A stretch of DNA of 64,000 bases, taken from contig CAUJNA010001757.1 of NCBI GenBank assembly GCA_963377175.1, positions 693,915-757,914 on the forward strand. Direction: 5' to 3'. Below, one piece after another: positions 55,709 to 64,000 of the stretch (position 1 is its first letter; the number at the start of each line of letters is the position of its first letter). Both the position numbers and the translations under genes were made by a program. The notes beneath the pieces are model-generated. The model saw only the letters and a program-made list of their open reading frames with translations, was not told the origin of the DNA and did not search any database. The DNA is from Effrenium voratum. Lineage: Eukaryota > Sar > Dinophyceae > Suessiales > Symbiodiniaceae.

Positions 55709-55912
55709 GTCAAGATTGGTGCGCAAGGAATCTCATGCCTTGTCACATCTGAGATTTGCATCTTTTCGTGTTGGGGATGTGTCTTACAGAGCTGGCGGCT
55801 TTTCCATGCCCTGTGGGGAACACCATCTGCATGTCTCTGCCTCTGGCAGTGTGACAAACTTTCAAGAAGTTGTGAAGAAAGTTCATTCCACCTTGCATGC
55901 TGCCTGGGGAAC
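55709..55912 (+). CDS. Second exon of the plus-strand family member
   Basis: After TATGCTGGCAG the plus strand reads RLVRKESHALSHLRFASFRV, then GGFSMPCGEHHLHVSASGSV and FQEVVKKVHSTLHAAWGTQW. Phase does not match the previous donor by one base, another sign of frame damage. The intron of 131 nt before it is normal for the region. Confidence 0.42.
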
Positions 55913-56272
55913 TCAATGGAATTCCATGGCGCCGCAGCTAGGGTGCTCATGGAGGGGCCTCAAGCTCCTTTCCTGGACATTGTGCTTTTCTTGACATTGG
56001 CTGCCAAAGCTGGCGAACACAGAACAAGCAAGCTTGGAAGTCAAAGTCTGCCACGCTGGCTCTCATGTGTCTGCAGTGGTTGTTGCGTTGGCTGGCATGC
56101 TGCACATCTTCATTTGGCAGACTTACCTTCCTGAGCACACTGATGATCAGGGCCACATCCCTTCTAGGAGGATGAGGCATATTTCTGGTTGTTTCTTAGG
56201 GCGGTGGTCAGATTGTTAAACTGGTGCGCTTGTCTTGCATTAGGCTCAGTGACTCAGTGTTTTTCTCTTGTA

Positions 56273-56950
56273 GCATGTGACATGTGTCTACCATCAGTCT
56301 GTGGAGCAGCAGCAGAACCAAGGAAGTGGCCAAGGGGTGGCGTCAGGCGTCAGCATGAGTCAACTTGCACAACTACGGCAATCAGACCAGCATGGAGGCA
56401 ATTCCAGTGGCTCTGTCCATTTCTGGGAGCGCAAGATGCTGACCATGTATGATGCCCGAGCAGTGATGAGCTTTATCCAGTGCCAGCATTGGACAGCTGT
56501 CACAGACTCCAGTGTCCACAGCTGCAGAGACACACTTGTCACAGCAATGTTCAATCCGCAGGATGATGTTGCTGCTTGGGCAGCCTGCCAGCAGATTTGG
56601 CCTGCCAAGATTGTTGCGCCTGGGGACTTTGATGTAGAAGAAGAAGTCGAACGCGATCTTGCAAGATGTGTGAAGAGGTGGCACTGGTCCTTGAACCACT
56701 TGCCCCTGGGGACACACGGCAAGTCACTGAATGCTTCACATCATGAAGAAGTCAGGTGAGTCCTTTGAGGCCAGCATTCCTGCTGCACTGCAGTTGGCCA
56801 AGACTCTCACAGTCATCTCAGACCAAGGCCCTACCATGCTTTCGGCCTTGAGTTTTTTGCAGGGTGAAAAGCTCCTGGTGCATGGCTCGTTTGACAAGTA
56901 CCACCGCCTGATCCGCGACTGCAAGCTGTCTGCAGACCCTTGCAAGCAAC
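56273..56950 (+). CDS. Third exon: WHW and ISDQG/FDKYHRLIRD blocks, one frame change
   Basis: After the acceptor TCTCTTGTAG the plus strand reads Gln-rich text, then HFWERKMLTMYDARAVMSFI, an acidic VEEEVERDLARCVKRWHWSL, and, after a one-base frame change near 56757, FEASIPAALQLAKTLTVISD and GSFDKYHRLIRDCKLS. From memory, an ISDQG(S/P) element followed by an (F)DKxHRxIRDxKL element is a conserved pair in the multi-copy dinoflagellate family whose C-terminal block lies on the minus strand at 43.5-44.2 kb. Function unknown. Another frame (AEEKKAALAHFLSTQTPA) takes over near 56950-57010, then a stop. Confidence 0.48.
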
Positions 56951-57090
56951 CCTGGCAGAGGAGAAGAAGGCTGCCCTGGCCCACTTCTTGTCGACCCAGA
57001 CTCCTGCTGCTTGACCTGCTTGCTTCTAAAGTTTTTGTTTCAACTGATCTTCTCAAATGTGTTAAGTTGTCATTGTCTTGTTGGGGTTAG

Positions 57091-57177
57091 GATGGGGATC
57101 TCTTCCAGAAATACTTCCACAGCGTTGCTGACAACTTTGGCATGGATGACCTTCAAGACGTGTGGCTAGCTCTGAGA
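57091..57177 (+). CDS. Fourth exon of the plus-strand family member
   Basis: After GTTGGGGTTAG the plus strand reads GDLFQKYFHSVADNFGMDDL and QDVWLALR before a GT site. It fits the block following FDKYHRLIRD in the family. Nothing further of the family is visible downstream, so this copy appears to end here. Confidence 0.42.
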
Positions 57178-57689
57178 GTCCTATGTCACAAAGGGCAGTG
57201 TGCCAAAGGCTGACTGTATCACACAACCAGCCAAACAGAGATGCGCTTACTCGGCGGTGTGCCGTTGCAATTGGCAGAAGTGACAAAGTTTGCAAATGGC
57301 AGCTGCGCGGCACCAGTCTCGAACTTGCATCGATCTTATCCATGGGCACTTTGATGCCACCGTCCATGCTTAGTTGCCCACATTAATTTGCCAGAGAGAT
57401 TTCAATCAATGTGTATTCAGACAACTCCTAGTGCGACTGTTGCGCAGTGGATGAGCTAAGTGCGTTTCTGAGTGATCTTGTGGCAGCCAGCCTCCATGTT
57501 CTAACTGCCATGTTGCTTGTTACTTAATGGCAAACAAGACACTGAACAGCTCCCTCTGGAGAATCTTCCATCTCTGCGTGTGCATATGTGTGCGTGCAAT
57601 GTGGCTGCACCATATTTCCTTATATCTTATTTCTCCAAAAACTGGTTTATCTTTTCAGTGCAAAAGACCATGTCTGCTACTAGGGATGT

Positions 57690-57988
57690 CTGGGACTGGC
57701 ACATGTCAAGCAACTGTCGACTGCCTTGCACCTCCTGGAAACGCAACGAGAACTAGAGACTGCAAGAAGGATCGGCTTGTTGGCGCTCGCGTCCAATATT
57801 TCGGGCGTCGCAACAAAATCGTCGCAATTGACGTAGACATCCGGCAGGAGCTTCCAAATCCAGTCATGGCAGGTCAAGACGGTGTTTTCAACTACAATGA
57901 GAACCACACCCGTCGAGCAGTCTACCTTGCGCAACAGTTACCGTACGTCAGGCCCGTCCAACTCACGCTGGGAAGCTCACTGCAGTAA
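57690..57988 (+). CDS. Open block, unknown
   Basis: The plus strand reads DRLVGARVQYFGRRNKIVAI, then DVDIRQELPNPVMAGQDGVF and RRAVYLAQQLPYVRPVQLTL to TAA at 57986. It is natural and well balanced, with no family recognised. The frame is open from 57527, but the first 50 codons are hydrophobic and less convincing. Confidence 0.32.
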
Positions 57989-58199
57989 ACACCGATCATC
58001 CAGCAATGCCAGGAAGGGCTCGTCTTCGGCTAACATTCCCCGACTTTTTCCAAGACCGCGGCGCAGAGATGGAAACGACGTCGGGCCTTTGAAGACACGC
58101 GTTGAGACACGGAATTGAACAAGACATCACGATGACTCTCCGAGATTACAAGATCTCATCCACAGAGCGCACCAAGCGTTTGAGCATCAAAATGCTTCT

Positions 58200-58829
58200 G
58201 AACGGACGGCATTGTTCGGACTGGCACCTTCCGCTTCTGGCAGTACCAACGCTCAAGCGGCTGCAGGTGCCTTGACGTCTCCCGCCGCCGGCTGCTTCGG
58301 CGCGGCCTTCGGCTTATCCATGCGAGCCGAGAATTCAAGTTCAGCAAGGACGCGCGTGAGATCCAGCACCGTGCTGCGGCTTGGCGCCGAGCCCAGCTGC
58401 AGCTTGTTGCGGGCGAGCGCACTTGAAGCTCAGATCCCTGCCTGTGATGATCTTTACCAATGCTCTGGCCAGACGCATCTGCTAACGACAGTTTTCTTCA
58501 GCTCGCCTCCTCCCCCAGAGCCCTTGGACCGCTTCTCGCATCGCTCGCCTTTTTTCTACCCGCGAAAGATCACTGATTTCTCCAAGCGTCCGCTTCTCCT
58601 CCGCAGTTGCAAGCTTGTCGCTCTGATTGATGAAGCTCTTCCACCCTCCCCACGCAGCCCTGGATTTCTCTGCCCAGGCCTTGGTTGTCGGCTGCGCCAT
58701 GAAGTGCTTCACATCCCGGAGCGGATCTAGCCTTTCACCTGCCCGCGTCTTTGTGATGTCTGAGCCTATTGTAGAGCAACCTGCGCCCGCACAAGTGCCT
58801 CCACGAAGCCCTGCGCGCACACCTGCCAA
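58200..58829 (-). pseudogene. Minus-strand coding block, frame-broken
   Basis: The minus strand reads LRDVKHFMAQPTTKAWAEKS, then AWGGWKSFINQSDKLATAEE and VEKRRAMREAVQGLWGRRR (58740-58500). After a frame change it continues NKLQLGSAPSRSTVLDLTRV and LAELEFSARMDKPKAAPKQP (58410-58300), with an in-frame TGA near 58258. Basic, helical text suggests an N-terminal or nucleic-acid-associated region, but no family is recognised. Confidence 0.4.
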
Positions 58830-58849
58830 CCGCTCAAGCGCGGCGCCCG

Positions 58850-60780
58850 CCTAGCACTGCGAGCACGCCTGCCACATGACAAGCGCCCGCTCAAGTGCGT
58901 CCGCGTGGCGCGCACACACACGCTTGCCAACTGACCAAATGATAAACGCACACGCTCCAGTGCGCCCACGTAGCATTGCACACATGCACAAAAGATTTTC
59001 ACCGCCTCCAAAACACGGCGGGTCCTGGTCAACACCCCGCATGCTCGCTGGCTGGCTAGATAGTTTAGGTATCTACTTGGCAAGTTAAGTGGCTGTCTTC
59101 GAAGTACCGAGCAGGGGAAGCACAGAATTTAAAAACAATCTGCCGCGCCTTGTGGCGGTGTTCCAAAAGACCGTGGCCCTAAACCCAATGCGCTACACAA
59201 TAGGCCCACGGGCGCGCGGCTACCTACAGCTGCGGGCGCCTAGGCCCTTCTTGAAAGCACTTTGGGGACATTTGGGGGCTGCGCGAAAATTTGGCAAAAA
59301 CTTGTTCGAGCGCCTGTTCCTTCTAGTGGCACAGGCGTGGCTTACGACGGACAGGAGGCCCAAATGCCGCAACTTCAAGCGAGTGGTTGTCACCAGTTGT
59401 GACAGGACAACGTATTGTTTTGCGGAGGGAACTGGACTCAAAAAAAAGCCCTGCTGCAGCGAATTTGCCCTGTCCATGCGCCCCAGCACCCTCATGTAAG
59501 TCGCTAAAGAGGGGTTTTAAACCGGAACGGGAGATGAGGCAACAAACAGCTTGTCTTCAATTCGCTTGGGAAGATCAGGAGGGTGCTAGACTATCGCAAG
59601 GCAGGCGCAAGCGTTGCGCTTGCCTTCTCATGTTCCAGCGCGAGGGGAAGCGCGTCAGCCGAAATTGGTAGCAGCCACCAAAGGCGCATGGCGACCTAGC
59701 AACAGCACAGGCCGTTCGCGTCAAGGTTTTGGGAAGGAAATTCTAGGACCCTCCCAATAACAGTCCTCAGCGGTCAAAGCCCGTGTGTGTTTGGAATTTC
59801 CTTTGGTGTGTTTGCTGGAGTGGCGCTGGTTGGCCCTAGCACTTCGGGCTTCAACAAATTGGCTCGCCCCTGGGCAGCCCGAATGTTCTGTGTGAAAGAA
59901 GAGACATCAAGGGTATTCTTGCGGTTGGGCCCCTTTGGTCAACCTGCGCGTGCTCTGCTCTCTGGCGTAGCGTAGGACTGCGAGCCACAGCTGGGTTGTC
60001 CGGGCGCCGGGCGCTGCTTCTCTGGAGGCGGGCAAACAAAACTAGCAATCGAATCGGCGCGGCGCGTCAAAAACCACTTTTTTTGGAGCTTTTCAGGAGA
60101 TGTCCGGGCAGCCGCGCGGCTTTTGCTGAGGATTGAAAATAGTTTGGGGGGAACAGGCTACAGAGGTAGATCATGTAGATATGTTAGAGGCGTGGAGATA
60201 TGGATTTTGGCGGTGTGCTCCAAAGCTCATGTCTGACAATTGGCGTGTCCTATCTGAAGGTACCCTCATCACTGAGCGCCGTCAAAACGTGAAAACAATG
60301 GAACGCCCTGAATTAGACTGGAGTGGCTGCCTCATTCGAACAGCTTCAACATCTTTTTCCCACCTCAGCGCACGATCACCGCAGCGGCCCCTTCACGTGG
60401 CACGAGCATGGGCGGCATTTCCTTGCTGCGGCTTTGCTTCGACTCAGGGCGAGACGGGATCTGGATCACTGGTGAGGGAAGATCTGCCAAGATGAAACCT
60501 GATCGATGGGTTTTGAAGGGGCCTGCGGCCGGCTGAAAGCTAACATTGTATGTAGCCTCGATTGTGTTATTCCCCCCCCTCCCTCCCCCCCGCCCCCCGA
60601 ACACAAGCCAAGCGCAAGCACAAGCACAAACAAATAAGCAAGTGACTCGCTCACGTTTGCTGCGCTGCCGCTTCTCTTAGCTTGTCTACGTTTTCGGGGG
60701 GGAAGGGACGGGGGTCGGGGGGGGAGGCTGGGGGAGGGTTCTGTGTTTTGCAGACCGTTGACCTTTAGAAAATCAGTTCG
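58850..60780. other. No firm gene; one open plus-strand block
   Basis: The plus strand at 59089-59499 is open (NNLPRLVAVFQKTVALNPMR, then FGKNLFERLFLLVAQAWLTT), but the minus strand is also open and no family is recognised. A C-rich tract lies at 60571-60598 and a G-rich tract at 60697-60735. Confidence 0.3.
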
Positions 60781-60783
60781 TAT

Positions 60784-60805
60784 CACGTACACATATTGGC
60801 TCAAG
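60784..60805 (+). other. Possible relic of the dinoflagellate spliced leader
   Basis: The 22 bases ending ATTGGCTCAAG match the known 22-nt dinoflagellate spliced leader at 17 of 22 positions, including the last ten. Such relics mark mRNAs that were reverse-transcribed and re-inserted. No clear gene follows: a (TC)n tract begins 60 bp downstream. Confidence 0.35.
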
Positions 60806-60860
60806 GACCCTTTTCCTACCAAAGAGTTCACACTCGCCAAAGAAAAAGACCTCGCGACGC

Positions 60861-60876
60861 TCTCTCTCTCTCTCTC

Positions 60877-60933
<57 letters not shown>
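60861..60933. repeat. (TC)n microsatellite
   Basis: About 73 bp of nearly pure TC. Confidence 0.95.
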
Positions 60934-60937
<4 letters not shown>

Positions 60938-61080
60938 GCACGCAATCGTAACAACAGATTCAACCATCAAATTATCAGATTCTCGTTCAGAAACAGGTCC
61001 AGGGCCACTAAAGACTGCTACCACGGCGGTATCTTTTTAGAAAGCTTCATGGAAACTCTTGCCAGCGCAGACCGAGCAAT

Positions 61081-61290
61081 TTATCGATGATCGCCAAGCA
61101 GACGCCATCGTACAACGCGCAAGTCAGCTGGCTTAGATGTGAGGAACCCATTGATGACTGGACCTCTCACACAACCATCAGAGCAAAGCAAACTCACGCA
61201 TCTTCTCGACAACGCTTTTTTTATGAGATCCAGTGGAAGGAGTGAACTACTTTTTGGCACTTTTTCCAACTCAACCTTGGGTTGGAAAAG
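61081..61290 (-). other. Open block, strand uncertain
   Basis: The minus strand reads MEKVPKSSSLLPLDLIKKAL, then CVSLLCSDGCVRGPVINGFL. The plus strand is also open (SEQSKLTHLLDNAFFMRSSG). The style resembles the block at 24965-25201, another place where both strands are open. Unknown family. Confidence 0.28.
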
Positions 61291-61429
61291 CCACCTGCCC
61301 GCCCTGCTTGAGGCGACTAAGGCATCGGTTCACGAATGGCAGGGAGGGAGGGCTGACTGTTGTATGTTGTTGTTGGCGTCGTCGTTGCGGTTGTTGAGTG
61401 CGAAGCGTGACTTCCAGATTGGGTGCGCC

Positions 61430-61625
61430 GGGCGCGCAGGGTACGCGCCGAGTACGCGCCGGGCACGCGCCGCGTTGGGTGCGCCAGGTACGTGCGCGCG
61501 TGAGCTGGATACTCGCCGGTCGTGCCAGGTACGCGCAGCTGCGCTGGTTGTGCGTGGTATGCGCCGGGTACGCACTGGGTACGCGCCGGGTGCGCCGAGC
61601 CGGGTACGCGTCGGGCAGGTATAGG
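61430..61625. repeat. GGGTACGCGCCG word array
   Basis: Degenerate 10-12 bp words such as CGCCGGGTACGCG. Arg/Pro/Thr open frames are compositional. Confidence 0.7.
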
Positions 61626-61781
61626 GGATGTGCTTGTAGCATGCGCAATGTAAACTTCTGCCAGAAGTGTCTCAACATACCAGTGTTTGTTCATCATGTG
61701 AACAACCATGACGAACATTTGAATCGCTCAGAACGCTAATATGTTGAGCAGTGAAAACAGATGCAATAGCACAGGACAATC

Positions 61782-62278
61782 GGGAAAAACATCAATATTG
61801 GCTTAGATAGTTTAAGTGTTAAAGACAGGTTAAGTTTCGTTACTGCTTCATTAGATAAGCTAAGCTCTTTAGAAAGGTATGACACTACACATGATGTTTC
61901 AAGTAAACGGGTGCTACGTGAGAACCGCCAGAACAACTTCAGCTCTAGTAGCAAACATGATGTTATTAAAACTGAGAGTTATTAACCGAAAAGGAGTTCT
62001 TCTGTAGCTAGAGGTTAGTCCAAGTGAAAAAGAATGAAGATGAACATTTACGATCTAAAGGTGTCTTACAGTGAGTTGAGCGAGGTCGGTAAGCCTGATG
62101 AAGGCTATAACGCTAAGTTGGATTTGAAAGCATGTTAACATTGAAAATATGGGAGTTTCACGATGTGTATCCGGAATTGACAAGTGATGTTTTATTGCTG
62201 GCCGACATATTTGAAGCCTTTAGAAACGTGTGTGCGAGAGATTTTGGTTCGGACCCAGTGTGTTATTGCTGGTTTTGA
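61782..62278 (+). pseudogene. Protein-primed family B DNA polymerase fragment (Polinton/virus type), broken
   Basis: Three plus-strand pieces line up in the order of protein-primed PolB. A LSFVTASLDKLSSLERYD piece lies at about 61832-61890, a YSELSEVGKPDEGYNAKLDL piece at 62067-62126, and, after a frame change at about 62130, WEFHDVYPELTSDVLLLADI continuing FEAFRNVCARDFGSDP (62150-62260). The HDxY then DVLLLAD(I/V)FExFR segment is the third exonuclease motif region of these polymerases; here the Tyr-Asp spacing looks two residues longer than usual. In-frame stops lie at about 61983, 62016 and 62025 and after 62276, so it is inactive. Polymerase A, B and C motifs were not found downstream. The source is most likely an integrated Polinton/Maverick-like element or related large DNA virus of protists. 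Confidence 0.62.
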
Positions 62279-63129
62279 AATATAGTTAGGGTACGCGAAA
62301 AAATGCATGAAATGGTTGAAAAAGCATGAAGAAGAGGAATGACACAAACAACCAGCAAGAAAAAAGACGCAAATAACCCACACATGCAGAATGGTTGTGA
62401 TGAAACTAGTGAACGTAGTCATATGCGCCTTGTTTGACGTCAAAACCTTATACGGTTAAAGTTTGATACAAAAACTGTCATGCAAAGAATTGAAATGGGA
62501 CACTGACATTGCGAAAGAAGATGTTATAGAATATAAATATAGGAAAACATGAGTATGTATTGGTTCGAATGTACATGATAAGGAACAGTAACCCATGTAT
62601 CTTTACAAGCATATTTCAAACAAGGGTCAATTAAAAAAACAACAGTTGATAGTTTCGCATTTGGTCACTCAACACTCAGTTCTTTAAACATGTCTTAAAG
62701 AAATAGCGGCTTTATGTAGTAAGTGAAATGAGTGGTGCTGAAAGTCAAACTCACATGTTTTAGAACAAGCAGGTTTGCATGAAGCAATTTCATGTGAAAA
62801 TGTCATGATACTGCATCTTGAGAGGAATGTTTTAAAACAACTTCTATACTCAAAATGCCATCCAAACCATGACCCAGTGGCACCATACAAAACACGTCAG
62901 AAAATCTTAGATGTGTGCAATGTGAAGAAAGGATCATAGTATTGTAAGAGAATAGGTATAGTTATTTTGCGTGGAATGCTAGTTTGTACGAATGAGCACC
63001 AGGTCATAATGTGACCATTAACGGAGTAAAGTGGTGACATAGACAACACTTGTACAGACAAGCAAAAATGTGAAACCCACAAAAATCCAACAAGCGCACC
63101 AAGTTTGTTCAATTGAAGTAAAACATCGT

Positions 63130-63317
63130 GTATGCCACCCTGGCAGAACACGTGTAGAAGGCTTAAGTTTGGTGAGGTGGAAGAAGCCTACGGTTCTAAC
63201 CCGCCTTGTGAAACACATGCTCTTCGTACGCTGGCTGAGGACCGCCCCTGCGTCGCTAAATGTCACGAAGAAGATGGTTATGACACAGAAGAAACACAAG
63301 AGAAACAACAACCCTAG
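63130..63317 (+). CDS. Acidic open block inside the AT-rich island
   Basis: The plus strand reads KFGEVEEAYGSNPPCETHAL, then EDRPCVAKCHEEDGYDTEET to TAG at 63315. Cys/Glu/Asp-rich, with no family recognised. It may be a gene remnant of the same inserted element. Confidence 0.3.
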
Positions 63318-63544
63318 TAGATTGTAAATGCTGTAGCAAGCGGCAGTATATAACAATGAAAGAATATCAGAGACATACAAACACATTCATATTATAAAAC
63401 CCAACGAACATTACACATAAAACGTGTAGATGTTTGTTAAAAGATTAGTGGGGGACTGCTTATTGGGGTGGCGAGTTCTCGCGGTCTTGGTTGTTGTGCT
63501 TCTGTGATGCGCTCTTTGCGAGATATGGGGCGGTTCGGGTTTGT

Positions 63545-63835
63545 GTTGTGGTGCTTGGGGCGCACTGGTTGCGAACTCGGCGCACGTGGTGCGTACAGCG
63601 TGCGCTCGGCGCACGCTAGGGTGCGCTCGGCGCGTGCTGGGTTGCACTCGGCGCGCGCTCGCTGCGCTCGTGCTCGGCACACTCCGTGCGTACTCGCTGC
63701 ACTCGGCGCGTGCTCGGCGCACTCGGTCCGCACTCGGCACGTGCTCGGCGCGCACTCGGCGCGTGCTCGTGGTGTACTCGGCGCGTGCTCGGCGCACTTG
63801 GTGCACTCGGTGCGTGCTCAGTGTGCAGTCGCTTG
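63545..63835. repeat. CTCGGCGCGTG word array
   Basis: Degenerate 10-12 bp words CTCGGCGCGTG/CTCGGCGCACT. Arg/Ala/Cys open frames on both strands are compositional. Confidence 0.75.
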
Positions 63836-64000
63836 ATAAGACAACCTGAGACTACCCCCTCGCCCCCGCCCCCCCACTCCAGAACTAAGCCGGATCTCAA
63901 ACTGACTGCTCCATCGCATGCTGCTGGCTGTGGCTGGTGGTGATCGAGGACTAAGGTTGCAGATCAAGCCCATAGCAATCACGATGTCATCCCAGATCCC

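Larger units (their letters stand above)
61740..63450. mobile_element. AT-rich island, probable decayed DNA element
   Basis: Base composition drops to clearly AT-rich over about 1.7 kb, with sharp change from CG-rich arrays on both sides (61.6 and 63.54 kb). It contains the PolB fragment and further plus-strand protein-like text with stops, for example KHISNKGQLKKQQLIVSHL at about 62608-62670 and KCHPNHDPVAPYKTRQKIL at about 62855-62910. This is best explained as one foreign insertion. Ends and terminal repeats could not be defined. Confidence 0.5.

Noticed and set aside
61139..61624. 161-codon plus-strand frame as one gene
   Set aside because: Its second half is the GGGTACGCGCCG array; only the first 60 codons read naturally, and the other strand competes there.

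Overview
The window looks like nuclear DNA of a dinoflagellate, probably a Symbiodiniaceae- or Polarella-type genome. This is an inference with no decisive marker. The support is: coding-like blocks cut into short exons with short GT-AG and probably GC-AG introns; most of the DNA occupied by simple arrays, satellites and decayed retroelements; telomere-like CCCTAAA/TTTAGGG words scattered internally; a possible spliced-leader relic near 60.79 kb; and protein blocks that, from memory, resemble large multi-copy hypothetical proteins of dinoflagellates. No bacterial operon structure, rRNA, complete tRNA or CRISPR array was seen.

Layout. 0-1.3 kb holds frame-broken minus-strand coding remnants, followed by telomere-like repeats that change strand (1.5-2.3 kb). 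2.3-10 kb is almost gene-free, with an AT-rich TTTCACTAAA-word block at 6.9-7.8 kb. At 10.3-11.5 kb lies a tandem array whose unit of about 115 bp contains a long stem-loop. At 12.03 kb there is a small element with inverted ends. At 13.5-16.45 kb are the remains of a Ty1/copia-type retrotransposon on the minus strand (reverse transcriptase below, Gag above), split by a (GA)n tract and a tandem array of about 255 bp units. 17.8-26.3 kb is satellites, CG-rich alternating arrays and a few isolated coding-like blocks. 27.5-28.3 kb has a recognisable carbamoyltransferase (NodU/CmcH family) exon on the minus strand. 29.5-34.6 kb is a repeat domain of about 5 kb made of telomere-like words with repeated strand switches, then a GATCACTAGAG-type array. 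36.3-38.1 kb is a decayed plus-strand coding region. 38.2-39.0 kb is a 73-bp tandem array interrupted by a foldback element of about 312 bp whose empty site can be read from the array.

The gene-richest part is 40-58.9 kb. A minus-strand gene (41.7-44.2 kb, at least three exons) carries what I take to be the C-terminal part of a large dinoflagellate multi-copy protein family, plus a charged region and a Lys/Gly tract. On the plus strand, exons from 47.25 to 54.46 kb (ending in a RING-H2 finger) and 55.0-57.2 kb follow; the latter carries what looks like the middle part of the same family. Introns and spacers here are enriched in CATG-centred words such as TCACATGACA. Many otherwise clean coding blocks are separated by one-base frame changes, so these are either decaying copies or an assembly with residual indels.

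The right end (58.2-64 kb) has a minus-strand coding block, a (TC)n tract, CG-rich arrays and a clearly AT-richer island at 61.74-63.45 kb. That island contains a broken family B DNA polymerase segment of the protein-primed (Polinton/Maverick or related DNA virus) type. All protein-family assignments are from reading translations; no search was run.
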